From positions 1,426,001 through 1,490,000 of the forward strand of contig NZ_CP098813.1 of NCBI RefSeq assembly GCF_036825535.1: 64,000 nt of DNA, in the 5' to 3' direction. Position numbers and translations under genes: made by a program. The notes under the pieces are model-generated. The model ran no database searches. It saw only the letters and a list, made by a program, of their open reading frames with translations, and was not told the origin of the DNA. Positions 16,441-25,226 of this stretch are shown piece by piece. The DNA is from Parasalinivibrio latis. GTDB taxonomy: Bacteria; Pseudomonadota; Gammaproteobacteria; Enterobacterales; Vibrionaceae. Each line of letters begins with the position of its first letter. Positions within the stretch are counted from its first letter, which is position 1.

Positions 16441-18762
16441 GTGAATAGATTCGGCTCAGGGATGGCGTCTGACAAAAATAAGCAACGCGTAGGCTTGGCA
16501 ACCAAATTAGTAGGGCGAATGCTGCTTGTCAGTTCGTTATTCACACTGCTTATTTCCGCTGTTGATCTGATTCTGGACTGTCGGGAACGTCTGCAGGATG
16601 TGGATAAACAAATATCCATGATTGAGATGACGGAAATGGCTGATATGGCCAATGCAATTCTTTCCTCAGAGCCTAATGCGCTTGATATCGGGGCCCGCAA
16701 TATCCACCGACTCCCTTACGTCCATTACGTAAAACTGTCCAGTGCTGTCGAAGCTGACCGGTTTGTTGAACTCGGACAGTTTCATGCCAAGGAAAAAATT
16801 AGCTACGTATGGCCTGTCATAGGGTTAAACAATACTCCTTATGAAGGAAAAACCATTGGCTATCTGCAGGTGGAAGCATACTCCGACGTGATATTAAGTG
16901 ACTCCTGGCAGCGATTCGGAATCCTTCTGGCTACGCAGGGTATGTCAACTTTGCTTATTTGTATGCTGTTTTTCCTGATTTCATACTATGTCGTTGTTAA
17001 ACCTATTGTCGGTGTAAGCAACGGTGTGTGCCAGTTTGACAAGGACAACCTTCCTAAGCTCATCGAGGATATACCCAAGGACTCCAGTGCAGAGATCAGC
17101 CGACTGATTTCCAGCTATAACACCACCGTCTGCCGGGTTCAAAAAATAAATCGGGATCTTCAGGCTGCAAAAGAGTCCGCTGAAACGGCTAACCAGAAAA
17201 AAAGCGAGTTTTTGGCAAATATGAGCCATGAAATTCGTACGCCTATTAACGGAATAATAGGTGCAGCATCGTTGTTGAAGTCGACAATGGGTAAAGACAA
17301 CAGCCTGGATGAATATTTCAATATGTTGGAAGCGTCATCCATATCACTATTGGATATCATCAATGACATTCTTGATCTTTCCAAAATAGAAGCAGGAAAG
17401 ATGGAGGTCGAGTCCCGTCTCATTAACCTGAAGGAGATGGGAAATGAAGTTGAGCAGATGTTTACACTCCAGGCGAGAGACAAAGGGCTGGAATTTCGGG
17501 TTAATGTGTCACCTGATGTGAGTACTGATTTAAAGGGTGATCCCATCCGGTTGCGTCAGGTTTTGGTAAACCTGACATCAAATGCTCTTAAATTCACTGA
17601 CAGTGGTTATGTCTTTGTGGATATTCAGGTTTCAAGCCAGTCTGAGGCGAGTCAGAGGGTCCACTTTGAAGTTATTGATTCAGGTTCCGGCATTGCTACA
17701 GATAAGCAGTCACTGATTTTTGATAAGTTTGAACAAGCCAATGGGCAGTCCACCCGAATGTATGGTGGAACCGGACTTGGGTTGGCTATTTCGAGTCAAC
17801 TGGTTCACTTGATGGGGGGTGAACTTGATCTTTTCAGCCATCTGGGGGAGGGGAGCCGCTTCTACTTCACCTTGGATATGGATGTATCCTGCGAAAATAT
17901 TATTTCAGCCAAAGAAAGGCTGCAAATAGCTGATTACCATATCCTACTTGTGGACGACAGCCGCCTTAATTTGCGACTTACCCAGGCACATTTGAATTCT
18001 TTGGGATGCAAGGTAACCAGTTGCCATATGGCTTCTGAGGTTTTCAATTTGGTTTCAGCGGCGTTGGCAACACCACAACCTGTCAATTTGGCAATCATTG
18101 ATAAACACATGCCGGAGTGTGATGGGTTTGAACTGGGCGCTCGTTTGAAGCGTAAGTTTGGTGAACGTTGTCCAAGGTTGCTAATGCTGACTGCATCACC
18201 TGAAGTGGAAGATAACAGTAAACTGGATCAAATTGGCTTTGAAGGGTTAATTGGCCGACCTTATGAGCCCCAAACATTCCTGAGAACGCTTAAGTCTTTC
18301 TTCGTTGTTGAAGAAGACGAAGATATTCAAGAGACGAGCCCGAAAGAGAAGGATGAGATGTTGAAAGGCAAACGGATTTTAGTAGTTGAGGACACGTTGG
18401 TAAATCAGAAAGTGACAGAGGCAATGCTTTGCCAATTGGGCGTGGAAGTTGATATTGCTGAAAATGGTAAACGTGCAATTGAGTGTTGGCAAAACCAGCG
18501 TTATGACTTGATTTTTATGGATTGTCAGATGCCGGTGTTAGATGGTTACCAGGCATCCCAACGCCTTAGAGAGATGGAAAATGATGTGGCATACCGGACC
18601 CCCATTGTTGCATTGACCGCAAATGTAACCTCTGAAGACCGAGCGGCGTGTTTTGCCAGTGGCATGGATGATTATGTGCCCAAACCTGTGAGGAAAAATG
18701 ATTTAAAAGTGGCACTTTTAAAGCATCTGGCTAATTTTAATGTGCGTTCCAGTTTCATATAG
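16441..18762 (+). CDS. Hybrid sensor histidine kinase with two receiver domains
   Basis: Membrane kinase of 773 residues from a GTG start (an ATG at 16462 is possible; neither has a good ribosome site). Order: TM1 about 27-46; a short periplasmic sensor 47-158; TM2 159-187; HAMP-like linker; HisKA with phospho-accepting H263 in MSHEIRTPING; HATPase with N-, G1- (DSGSGIA) and G2-box (GGTGLGLAI) around 375-450; receiver 1 (500-620) with D554; receiver 2 (645-760) with D694 and K748. Receiver 1 has arginine R606 where the conserved lysine is expected, so it may be a weak or regulatory receiver. No HPt domain is attached, so a separate HPt protein would be needed for relay. The signal is unknown. 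Confidence 0.93.
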   Translation: MNRFGSGMASDKNKQRVGLATKLVGRMLLVSSLFTLLISAVDLILDCRERLQDVDKQISMIEMTEMADMANAILSSEPNALDIGARNIHRLPYVHYVKLSSAVEADRFVELGQFHAKEKISYVWPVIGLNNTPYEGKTIGYLQVEAYSDVILSDSWQRFGILLATQGMSTLLICMLFFLISYYVVVKPIVGVSNGVCQFDKDNLPKLIEDIPKDSSAEISRLISSYNTTVCRVQKINRDLQAAKESAETANQKKSEFLANMSHEIRTPINGIIGAASLLKSTMGKDNSLDEYFNMLEASSISLLDIINDILDLSKIEAGKMEVESRLINLKEMGNEVEQMFTLQARDKGLEFRVNVSPDVSTDLKGDPIRLRQVLVNLTSNALKFTDSGYVFVDIQVSSQSEASQRVHFEVIDSGSGIATDKQSLIFDKFEQANGQSTRMYGGTGLGLAISSQLVHLMGGELDLFSHLGEGSRFYFTLDMDVSCENIISAKERLQIADYHILLVDDSRLNLRLTQAHLNSLGCKVTSCHMASEVFNLVSAALATPQPVNLAIIDKHMPECDGFELGARLKRKFGERCPRLLMLTASPEVEDNSKLDQIGFEGLIGRPYEPQTFLRTLKSFFVVEEDEDIQETSPKEKDEMLKGKRILVVEDTLVNQKVTEAMLCQLGVEVDIAENGKRAIECWQNQRYDLIFMDCQMPVLDGYQASQRLREMENDVAYRTPIVALTANVTSEDRAACFASGMDDYVPKPVRKNDLKVALLKHLANFNVRSSFI

Positions 18763-19234
18763 ATTATTGGTGTGAATTGTTTCATGCTGCAATAAAGTAA
18801 TAGTGAATGTATCGGTGGTTAATAAATGGCCAGGCGATTTTCACTCGGTGATAAATAATTCAATCCCTTATATTTATTAATTGGCCTCTATTCCTATATG
18901 GAATTTGTTAATAAATGTTTTTCCCTACATTTTCGTAGCCATTTTCTTCTTAGAAAATAGATGTCTTTTCGAAGATGAAAACATCATTCCTCTAAGTTAT
19001 TACTAGGTGGTAATCGATTTCATAACTACTGATATATTTTTCTATTGACATCAACTGGTGACGAATAATGCGGTTGCTTATTATTTTGTTGACAGTATAA
19101 AACTTATACAAATTAGCATTATATGGCATATTCTTCGTGCTATAAGGCGTGTTGCTGCATCGTTATTTCATTGTTACGTTGATATCGCGACATGATGTTG
19201 CGCTTACAAAACATACAGTTACAGGATTGTAATA
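18763..19234. promoter_or_regulatory. 472-base AT-rich region upstream of the porin gene
   Basis: No gene seen. Two TTGACA hexamers (about 19045 and 19089-19094) and an inverted repeat GTATAA-AAC-TTATAC at 19095-19109 right after the second are candidate control elements. No -10 box with good spacing was found, so the promoter is not placed. A long leader for a highly expressed porin is plausible. Confidence 0.4.
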
Positions 19235-20275
19235 ATGAAAAAGACAGTGTTAGCTTTATCTCTCTCCGCACTTTTTGCCTCCACAGCAATCCAAGCCGCA
19301 GATATTTTTAAAACGGAAGATGGCTCCGCTAATTTCTATGGCCAGCTCCGTACCCAGGTTGAGAAATACCAAGATAAAGATGCAACATTAAATGCGGGTT
19401 CGTCTCGTGCCGGTGTATCAGCGCAATATGCAGTAAATGACCAATTTGATGTATTGGGTAAAGTCGAATTTGGTGTTTCTTATAAAGACGGTGACAAATA
19501 TGCAATGGAAAACCGTCTTCATTATTTCGGTATTTCCGGTGACTTTGGTACTGTGACTTTCGGTCGCCAATGGGTTGTTGCTGATGATGCCTATGGCGCG
19601 GAATACAGTTATTTCTTCGGTGGCTCAGCGTTGCTTTACAGCACCATGAGCGGTGCCCGACATGACTCACTTATCAAATACGTTTTTGAAAACGACAATA
19701 TTTGGGTAGGGGCTAACTACGGTCTGGGTGAAGACAATTCACAAAGTGAGTTAGCGGAGCTTTACGCCAAGTCGCAAATTGCCGGTGTAGATGTAACGGC
19801 AGGCCTGGGACGCACCTCAGATCCAGATGTGGAGTATAAGGATGGAGCCGATGTTGTTAATTCAGAAGTGGATCATACCTACTACAGCGTAACGCTGGGT
19901 AAAGGTTTTGGTGACTTTTACCTGGGGGCGACTTATGCAGCGGATAAACTGAGTGCAGACGCATCGAAACTTGATATTGACCGCCAGGGTGTTTCTGTAG
20001 CTGGCACCTGGGCATGGGCTGAGAATGCCACTGCATACGCAGGCTTTGAATATTCAATCAACAAGGCTGATACCGTCGATGGCAGTGTGAAAGGCAAGAA
20101 TGCCTATGTTGGCAGTGATTACCACTTTAATGACTGGTTCCGCGTTTACGGTGAAATGGGCTGGTCAGATGGGAGCACACTTGGCTTTGCGAATAAATCA
20201 AGTAACGTCGCGGTCTCACCAACTGTTGTAGACAGTGAGAGCAAATTTGCACTGGGTGCCCGCGTTTACTGGTAA
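19235..20275 (+). CDS. Gram-negative general porin (OmpU/OmpC-like)
   Basis: Outer-membrane trimeric beta-barrel porin for small solutes. The 346-residue precursor has a classic signal peptide MKKTVLALSLSALFASTAIQA with cleavage before ADIFKT, then alternating amphipathic strands (ANFYGQLRTQVEKY, NRLHYFGISGDFGTVTFGRQW, NAYVGSDYHFNDWFRVYGEMGW) and a C-terminal aromatic strand ending RVYW. Most porins end in phenylalanine; the final tryptophan is a known but less common variant. A strong terminator follows. It resembles vibrio OmpU-type porins, but the exact orthologue is not certain. Confidence 0.92.
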   Translation: MKKTVLALSLSALFASTAIQAADIFKTEDGSANFYGQLRTQVEKYQDKDATLNAGSSRAGVSAQYAVNDQFDVLGKVEFGVSYKDGDKYAMENRLHYFGISGDFGTVTFGRQWVVADDAYGAEYSYFFGGSALLYSTMSGARHDSLIKYVFENDNIWVGANYGLGEDNSQSELAELYAKSQIAGVDVTAGLGRTSDPDVEYKDGADVVNSEVDHTYYSVTLGKGFGDFYLGATYAADKLSADASKLDIDRQGVSVAGTWAWAENATAYAGFEYSINKADTVDGSVKGKNAYVGSDYHFNDWFRVYGEMGWSDGSTLGFANKSSNVAVSPTVVDSESKFALGARVYW

Positions 20276-20335
20276 ACCAGGACATTAAGGCGCTAACAGC
20301 CTGTGATGTAAAACCCTTGCAATATGAACAAAATA

Positions 20336-20357
20336 AAGCCGGCTGACCAGCCGGCTT
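20336..20357. terminator. Terminator after the porin gene
   Basis: A 9-bp perfect stem AAGCCGGCT/AGCCGGCTT with a 4-base loop, followed by CTTC. It lies between convergent genes and can serve both. Confidence 0.75.
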
Positions 20358-20382
20358 CTTCATTAACAAAAAGGCCAGAAAA

Positions 20383-20691
20383 TTACTTGGCAGCTTCTTT
20401 TTGTTCTTTGGTGATCTCACGGATGCTGCGCTTGATGTCGCGACGCTCTTTAGACAGTTCCGCACATTTGATGATCAGGTCGTCAACACGATCTTCGTAG
20501 TCTGACTTCATGTTCTTGATGATTTCTACGATTTCGTCGTGCGTCATTTGTGGGTGGATGTAGTCCGCCAGGTTTTCGAGTAACAGAACGCGCTTCTGGT
20601 TATCACGGATCTTCTTCTCGTTGTCTGCGATTTCGCGCTTCAGTTTGTTACGGCGGCGTGAGTGTTTAACGATATCAAATACACTACTCAT
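20383..20691 (-). CDS. Small coiled-coil protein of unknown function (tandem paralogue 1)
   Basis: A 102-residue, highly charged and helical protein: MSSVFDIVKHSRRRNKLKREI, then LLLENLADYIHPQMTHDEIVEIIKN and a long coiled coil to the end. No cysteine-based or enzyme motif. The middle aligns with the next gene (20840-21130): L-NL-DY, then an acidic helix, then DY-(D/S)R-(V/I)--L. A family name is not known to me. The ribosome site is weak in sequence, but codon usage and the strong predicted helix support a real gene. Confidence 0.75.
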   Translation of the reverse strand: MSSVFDIVKHSRRRNKLKREIADNEKKIRDNQKRVLLLENLADYIHPQMTHDEIVEIIKNMKSDYEDRVDDLIIKCAELSKERRDIKRSIREITKEQKEAAK

Positions 20692-20839
20692 AGTAGATAT
20701 AACCCTGTTTCATTAGTTCTTGTACGATTAAACCATAAGGGCAAGCAACCTAACACCCATTTTCATATATCAAAATGGTGTTGCGACGCTGCTTGCTGAA
20801 TTTCTGTTCACTGCTGTAAGTCATAGCCAGTTTACTTGC

Positions 20840-21130
20840 TCAACTGAGGCGGTTGATCTCAGCAGAAAGTGTTTCAACCTCAAGTGATGAGTGACTGTTT
20901 TGTGTCTCCAGTTCAACAATACGGGATTGGTAATCCTCGATCATCTGGCTTACTACCGGAGGGAGTTCCGAGGCGTCTATGTGATTGGATTTCAGGTAAT
21001 CAACCAGGTTATCCAACATGGAAACAACAGCCTGGGTTGTTTCTTTTTCAGAAATTGACGCTTCTATATCCAGTTCTATCTGGAGCAGTTTGTCTTGCAT
21101 GGCGTTTTCTTTCATAGCGGCTAAAACCAT
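20840..21130 (-). CDS. Small coiled-coil protein of unknown function (tandem paralogue 2)
   Basis: A 96-residue acidic, helical protein: LLQIELDIEASISEKETTQ, MLDNLVDYLKSN, QMIEDYQSRIVELETQNS. It shares the arrangement LxNLxDY followed by DYxxRxxxL with the 102-residue protein downstream, so the two look like diverged tandem duplicates. GGTGGAG lies just before the ATG at 21130; ATGs at codons 6 and 11 are other possible starts. It lies 48 bases after the cheV gene on the same strand and may be cotranscribed with it. Function unknown. Confidence 0.7.
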   Translation of the reverse strand: MVLAAMKENAMQDKLLQIELDIEASISEKETTQAVVSMLDNLVDYLKSNHIDASELPPVVSQMIEDYQSRIVELETQNSHSSLEVETLSAEINRLS

Positions 21131-21178
21131 TGCTCCACCCTAATGGTGGATGATGAATACAAAATGAATGCAAGGAGC

Positions 21179-22105
21179 TTAGTCCTGTATTCCGCCTTCA
21201 AGCTTGATTGGGACGCCTTGAATTTTTTGTTCTGCGCCTCTGAGCATTGCGTTTACCAGTTCCCCAGCATCAAATTTTGTTAATGCCTCATGGGCACCGA
21301 CCTGTTTCGCCCGGTCAACACTGATAGCTGAAGAAAGGGACGTGTGCAGAATCAAGTAAGCTTCTGACAGGCTGTCGTTGCTGCGAATTTCAAACGCGAG
21401 CTCATACCCATCAATACCGGGCATCTCAATATCGGAGACCACGATATCGTATGGTGCATTGTTTGATGCGGCTGCTTTAAGCATATCCAGTGCATCCAAG
21501 CCGTTGGAGGCGACATCGTAAGGGATGTTGATGCAGTCCAATGCATCAGAGAGTTGTTTACGGGCGATCATTGAATCATCAATCAGCAAAATACGCATTG
21601 GCTTGAGCTTTTCGCGGTCTATATCCGAAATAATAGGATGACGCTTATCCAGCTCAAGCGGGAATACTTTGGAAATGACAAATTCAACATCAAGCAATTG
21701 AACCAGTTTTTCCTCCATACGCATGATACCAGTCAGAAAAGCTTTGGTGCCAAGCGTGGAGGGCGGTGGCGTAATTTCACGCCAATTACATTCACCGATT
21801 TTTTCTATAGTCCGAACAGCAAACCCGACGACTTTACGTTGGCAGTCTGTGACGATGACTGAACAGTTTTGGTATTCACTTTCGGGTATTTTCGGATACC
21901 CGACGGCCCGCCCCATATCGATAACCGGGATAGCCAGGTTACGGAATGATGCGGTACCCATAATACAAGAGTGGGCACCCGGTAACTTTGTTAGGTGGAG
22001 AGACGGAACAATTTCCCTGATTTTGAGCGTACCAATGGCAAACAACTGGTTGCGGCTTAGTGTAAACAGCAGCATTCCTTGCGATTGGTCAGCCTTGCTC
22101 TTCAT
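21179..22105 (-). CDS. cheV: Chemotaxis coupling protein CheV (first copy)
   Basis: Fusion of a CheW-like coupling domain (about residues 10-150) with a receiver domain (170-295). The receiver has the acidic pair DD in LLIDDS and phospho-accepting D225 in VVSDIEMPGIDG, with K277-type lysine in ALTKFDA. CheV links receptors to CheA and can act as a phosphate sink. AGGGGA lies about 7 bases before the ATG. A second cheV is encoded divergently 275 bases away. Confidence 0.94.
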   Translation of the reverse strand: MKSKADQSQGMLLFTLSRNQLFAIGTLKIREIVPSLHLTKLPGAHSCIMGTASFRNLAIPVIDMGRAVGYPKIPESEYQNCSVIVTDCQRKVVGFAVRTIEKIGECNWREITPPPSTLGTKAFLTGIMRMEEKLVQLLDVEFVISKVFPLELDKRHPIISDIDREKLKPMRILLIDDSMIARKQLSDALDCINIPYDVASNGLDALDMLKAAASNNAPYDIVVSDIEMPGIDGYELAFEIRSNDSLSEAYLILHTSLSSAISVDRAKQVGAHEALTKFDAGELVNAMLRGAEQKIQGVPIKLEGGIQD

Positions 22106-22380
22106 GGTCGATTCCCCTGAAAACGTGAGTGATACGTGATGTGGAGCGGTGCTTAGGCTAATTTAGTCGTTGTACTTCAATGATATTATCTCCTAAACTT
22201 ACCAAACCAAACACTTTTAACGTCAGTTATCAGTAGTGTATACGGCAACTTGTTTCCTATCGATTTAGGCGCTAAATGTTGTTAACTCGCGCAGGGATTG
22301 CGAAGAGCCGATAGTGAACATTAGGAATACACAATATACGCACGATAATCATAAAACAAGGAAACCCGGTATAGGCTGTT
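22106..22380. promoter_or_regulatory. Divergent cheV-cheV promoter region
   Basis: The 275 bases must hold promoters for both cheV genes. GCCGATAG at 22307-22314 is one base from the flagellar sigma-28 -10 box GCCGATAA, in the right orientation for the plus-strand gene and 67 bases before it, but no -35 TAAA lies at the proper 15-base distance. No other site is clear. Confidence 0.35.
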
Positions 22381-23328
22381 ATGACTAATATCCTCGATTC
22401 GGTTGACTCGCGTACGCGTCTGGTCGGTGAGAATAGACTGGAACTTTTGATTTTCCAGTTAAGCACTCCACAGTTGTTCGCGATAAATGTTTTCAAGGTT
22501 CGCGAAGTACTCAAGATACCTCGTTTAAACCAACTGCCCGGTTCACATCACAATGTGATTGGTGTTGCCACCATAAGGGGACATTCAATCCCAGTCATTG
22601 ACCTTCGTCAGTCTATTGGCATGCGAAAGCTCGCTGTGACAGAAGATTGCAATATGATCGTCACGGAATACAACCGTACGGTGCAAGGTTTTCTTGTGGG
22701 GCAAGTCGTTAACATCCAGAACATGGGCTGGGACCAGATTATGGAACCACCCGAGGGGGCTGGACGTTCAAACTACCTGACCGCCATTACCCGGTTGGAA
22801 CATGAAGGCAAAGAAAAGCTGGTAGAGATTATCGATGTAGAAAAGGTCCTTGCTGAGATTGTGACCTATGATATCGAGATCTCCGAGCATGTACTGGATA
22901 CTTCGTTGTCCGAATACCTGGTTGGGAAGAAAGTACTTCTTGCTGATGACTCTTCAACGGCACGCTCACTGGTTGTTCAAACGCTTGGGCAACTTGGTCT
23001 GGAGTGCATTGAGTGTGAGAATGGGCAGCAAGCTCTGGATCTCCTCAAGGGTTGGTGTGATGAAGGAAAGAAAGTCACTGATGAAATTCTTCTGATGATT
23101 ACCGATGCGGAAATGCCGAAAATGGACGGCTATAAGCTGACCTACGAAATTCGCAGTGATAATCGCATGAGTGATCTTTTCGTCGCACTTAACACCTCTT
23201 TGAGCGGCAGCTTCAATGAAGCTATGGTAGAAAAGGTTGGCTGTAACCGCTTTATCTCCAAATTCCAGCCTGATCTTCTGGTTGAAGTGGTTCAGGATCG
23301 CGCCCGTGAAATTCTTGGGCACTCCTGA
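22381..23328 (+). CDS. cheV: Chemotaxis coupling protein CheV (second copy)
   Basis: Second CheW-receiver fusion, 315 residues. CheW-like domain about 18-165; receiver 182-310 with LLADDS and phospho-accepting D242 in MITDAEMPKMDG, and K275-region lysine in FISKFQPD. It differs enough from the neighbouring copy to suggest coupling to different receptors. Ribosome site is a weak AGG. A terminator follows 15-20 bases after the stop. Confidence 0.94.
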   Translation: MTNILDSVDSRTRLVGENRLELLIFQLSTPQLFAINVFKVREVLKIPRLNQLPGSHHNVIGVATIRGHSIPVIDLRQSIGMRKLAVTEDCNMIVTEYNRTVQGFLVGQVVNIQNMGWDQIMEPPEGAGRSNYLTAITRLEHEGKEKLVEIIDVEKVLAEIVTYDIEISEHVLDTSLSEYLVGKKVLLADDSSTARSLVVQTLGQLGLECIECENGQQALDLLKGWCDEGKKVTDEILLMITDAEMPKMDGYKLTYEIRSDNRMSDLFVALNTSLSGSFNEAMVEKVGCNRFISKFQPDLLVEVVQDRAREILGHS

Positions 23329-23348
23329 CAGGCAGTCGCTTTGATAGC

Positions 23349-23375
23349 AAAAAAGCAGCGTCAGGCTGCTTTTTT
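23349..23375 (+). terminator. Rho-independent terminator of second cheV
   Basis: Stem AAAAAAGCAGC/GCTGCTTTTTT with a 5-base loop and a T-run as part of the right arm. Confidence 0.8.
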
Positions 23376-23417
23376 CGTTGTAGGCACATGGAAGTACGAT
23401 AGCAACAAGGACGAGCA

Positions 23418-23900
23418 ATGAAATGGTTATTTCTCCTCAGGCATGCTAAATCAAGCTGGGACAACCCTGGACTGAAAGATCATGACCGGCCACTAAACAG
23501 CCGGGGAAAGAAGAACGTGCCTGAAATGGTGCGTCGCCTTAATAGATGGTTGGTACTCCCCGATATTATCTACAGCAGCTCTGCCGTGAGAGCGGAGTCG
23601 ACGGCCAAAGTTTTTGCTACGGGGCTAAATTCCCGTCCCCAACTGGAAATCCTGAAAAACCTCTACACCGAAGATTGCTCGGAGTTACTTGAGCAGATCA
23701 CCGGTTTTGAAGATGGTTACGAAAACGCGATGCTGGTAGCACATAATCCTGCACTGAATGAGCTGGTAAACCAATTTGGCTTCGACGTAGAAAACCTTCC
23801 AACCTGCAGCATTGTTGTAATCCGAATCGAAACAGATTCCTGGCAGGATGCTGGAAAGGCCAAATGGCAATTCCTGTTTCACGACTACCCTAAATTTTGA
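23418..23900 (+). CDS. sixA: SixA-type histidine phosphatase
   Basis: Histidine phosphatase of 160 residues. The catalytic RH motif is in LLRHAKSSW (R8, H9), with a second arginine region in DRPLNSRGKK and the second histidine in MLVAHNPALNEL. SixA removes phosphate from phosphohistidine of HPt or PTS proteins. It may act on a relay such as that of the hybrid kinase upstream, but this is speculation. It begins 43 bases after the terminator. Confidence 0.85.
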   Translation: MKWLFLLRHAKSSWDNPGLKDHDRPLNSRGKKNVPEMVRRLNRWLVLPDIIYSSSAVRAESTAKVFATGLNSRPQLEILKNLYTEDCSELLEQITGFEDGYENAMLVAHNPALNELVNQFGFDVENLPTCSIVVIRIETDSWQDAGKAKWQFLFHDYPKF

Positions 23901-24211
23901 ACGTTTGAAACCCCAAACGCGTATGACTTTTGTGCATTAATCAGGAGACAGTTATCTACTGTTTCTGTGGATAAGTGCGTTGATGAGTTTGTGTATTTGA
24001 TTTCAATGCACTGAAAATAAAGGATTAAAATTGGAAATCTTAAAATTGATGCATTTTTGCGCACATGCATAAATGTGACATCGGTATGACAATTTTACTT
24101 CCGGGGATTTTTTGAAATTACAAGCCTGAACCCGCACTTTTCATGCTAATCAGCGCAATCAAGAACGGTAGTTGTTGCTCCGATTGGAAAATTCCCATGC
24201 TGGGTGTTTCA
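23901..24211. other. 311-base intergenic region with no recognised feature
   Basis: AT-rich spacer between the convergent sixA and dehydrogenase genes. No terminator-like hairpin with a T-run and no gene was seen. Confidence 0.4.
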
Positions 24212-25216
24212 TCAAAAAAATCGATGGAGATTGCGCAGTGAAAAAGCCTGAAATGCTTCCGGGTTAACCAAATCTTCTGGATGTTTCCCAGCCAGCGCGG
24301 CTTTTACCGAGTCAACACACCGGGTTCCAATCTGCCCCATGCTGTTGTGTGACATACCCGCAATATGGGGAGTGATATGGAGGTTGGGAACTGTGAGAAT
24401 AGGGGAGTTATCGGGGAGAGGGTGCTGGTGGTGGACATCCATTATTGCTGCACCAATTTCGCCTTTGATAAGGGCACAGGCAACTGCATCTATGTCAACG
24501 ATTGGCCCGCGGGCAACATTGACCAGAAGGCTGGTTGGGGACATAAGAGAGAGTAACTTCCTGTCAATCATACCCCGGGTCTGTTCCGTCAGCGGGCAGG
24601 CTATGACCAATACGTCAGACTGCCTCGCCAGGTCCGGCAAACTTAAAAAAGGGTATTCCTGGTTTTCGGGGACAGTTCTTGTGTGAACAGAAACATCACA
24701 TCCCAATGACTTTAAAATTGTTGCCAGCCGTTTTCCTATCGCGCCAAAGCCGACAATACCGATAGCTGAGCCGGACAACTCAAGCCCATTTACAGCAAGT
24801 GCACGCCCTTGAAACCAGCCAGTCTGACTGTACGGAGTCATGGCATCACGTACCTGCAGGATTGACCGCCGGACTGTGAGTATCATGCCGGTAACGTATT
24901 CAGCCACCGTATTGGCATTGGCATTTGGGGTATTGGTCACCAGGATCCCTTTCCCGGAAGCCTGCGATACCGGAATCATGTCAAGCCCGACACCGTGCCG
25001 GGCTGCGATGGCGAGTTTTGGTGTGTCGTCGAATATATCCTTTGGCAGTGTGGTTCGGACAATCACCGCATCTGCTTCTTTCAAGCATTTCCGAAGCTCA
25101 TCGGGGGACTCATTTTCAGGTATCCGGACATTCGCCCACTCAACAAGTGAGCGCTGTATGTTTTCTTGCATGGCTTGCGTTGTGACAACAAGAGGGCGGG
25201 AATGTCTGTTAGCCAT
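24212..25216 (-). CDS. D-2-hydroxyacid dehydrogenase (phosphoglycerate dehydrogenase-like)
   Basis: NAD-dependent dehydrogenase of the D-isomer family, last gene of the catabolic operon. The ATG at 25216 is chosen for its AGGA ribosome site and because it starts 10 bases after the regulator stop; an earlier ATG (25261) would overlap that gene. The 334-residue protein has the Rossmann motif GFGAIG at 156-161, catalytic arginine R236 (VARG) and histidine H284 (TPHIAG). The catalytic glutamate, normally in E-P-L, is replaced by H265 in HHQHPLP, which is unusual. In this operon it probably oxidises or reduces a sugar-acid intermediate. Confidence 0.85.
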   Translation of the reverse strand: MANRHSRPLVVTTQAMQENIQRSLVEWANVRIPENESPDELRKCLKEADAVIVRTTLPKDIFDDTPKLAIAARHGVGLDMIPVSQASGKGILVTNTPNANANTVAEYVTGMILTVRRSILQVRDAMTPYSQTGWFQGRALAVNGLELSGSAIGIVGFGAIGKRLATILKSLGCDVSVHTRTVPENQEYPFLSLPDLARQSDVLVIACPLTEQTRGMIDRKLLSLMSPTSLLVNVARGPIVDIDAVACALIKGEIGAAIMDVHHQHPLPDNSPILTVPNLHITPHIAGMSHNSMGQIGTRCVDSVKAALAGKHPEDLVNPEAFQAFSLRNLHRFF

Positions 25217-25226
25217 GGTATTTGTC

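Noticed and set aside
19045..19094. Two TTGACA hexamers as porin -35 boxes
   Set aside because: Neither has a -10 box at a proper distance, so no promoter is claimed.
19329..19670. 113-codon histidine-rich open frame on the minus strand
   Set aside because: The histidines come from reverse-reading the porin gene; no start signals.
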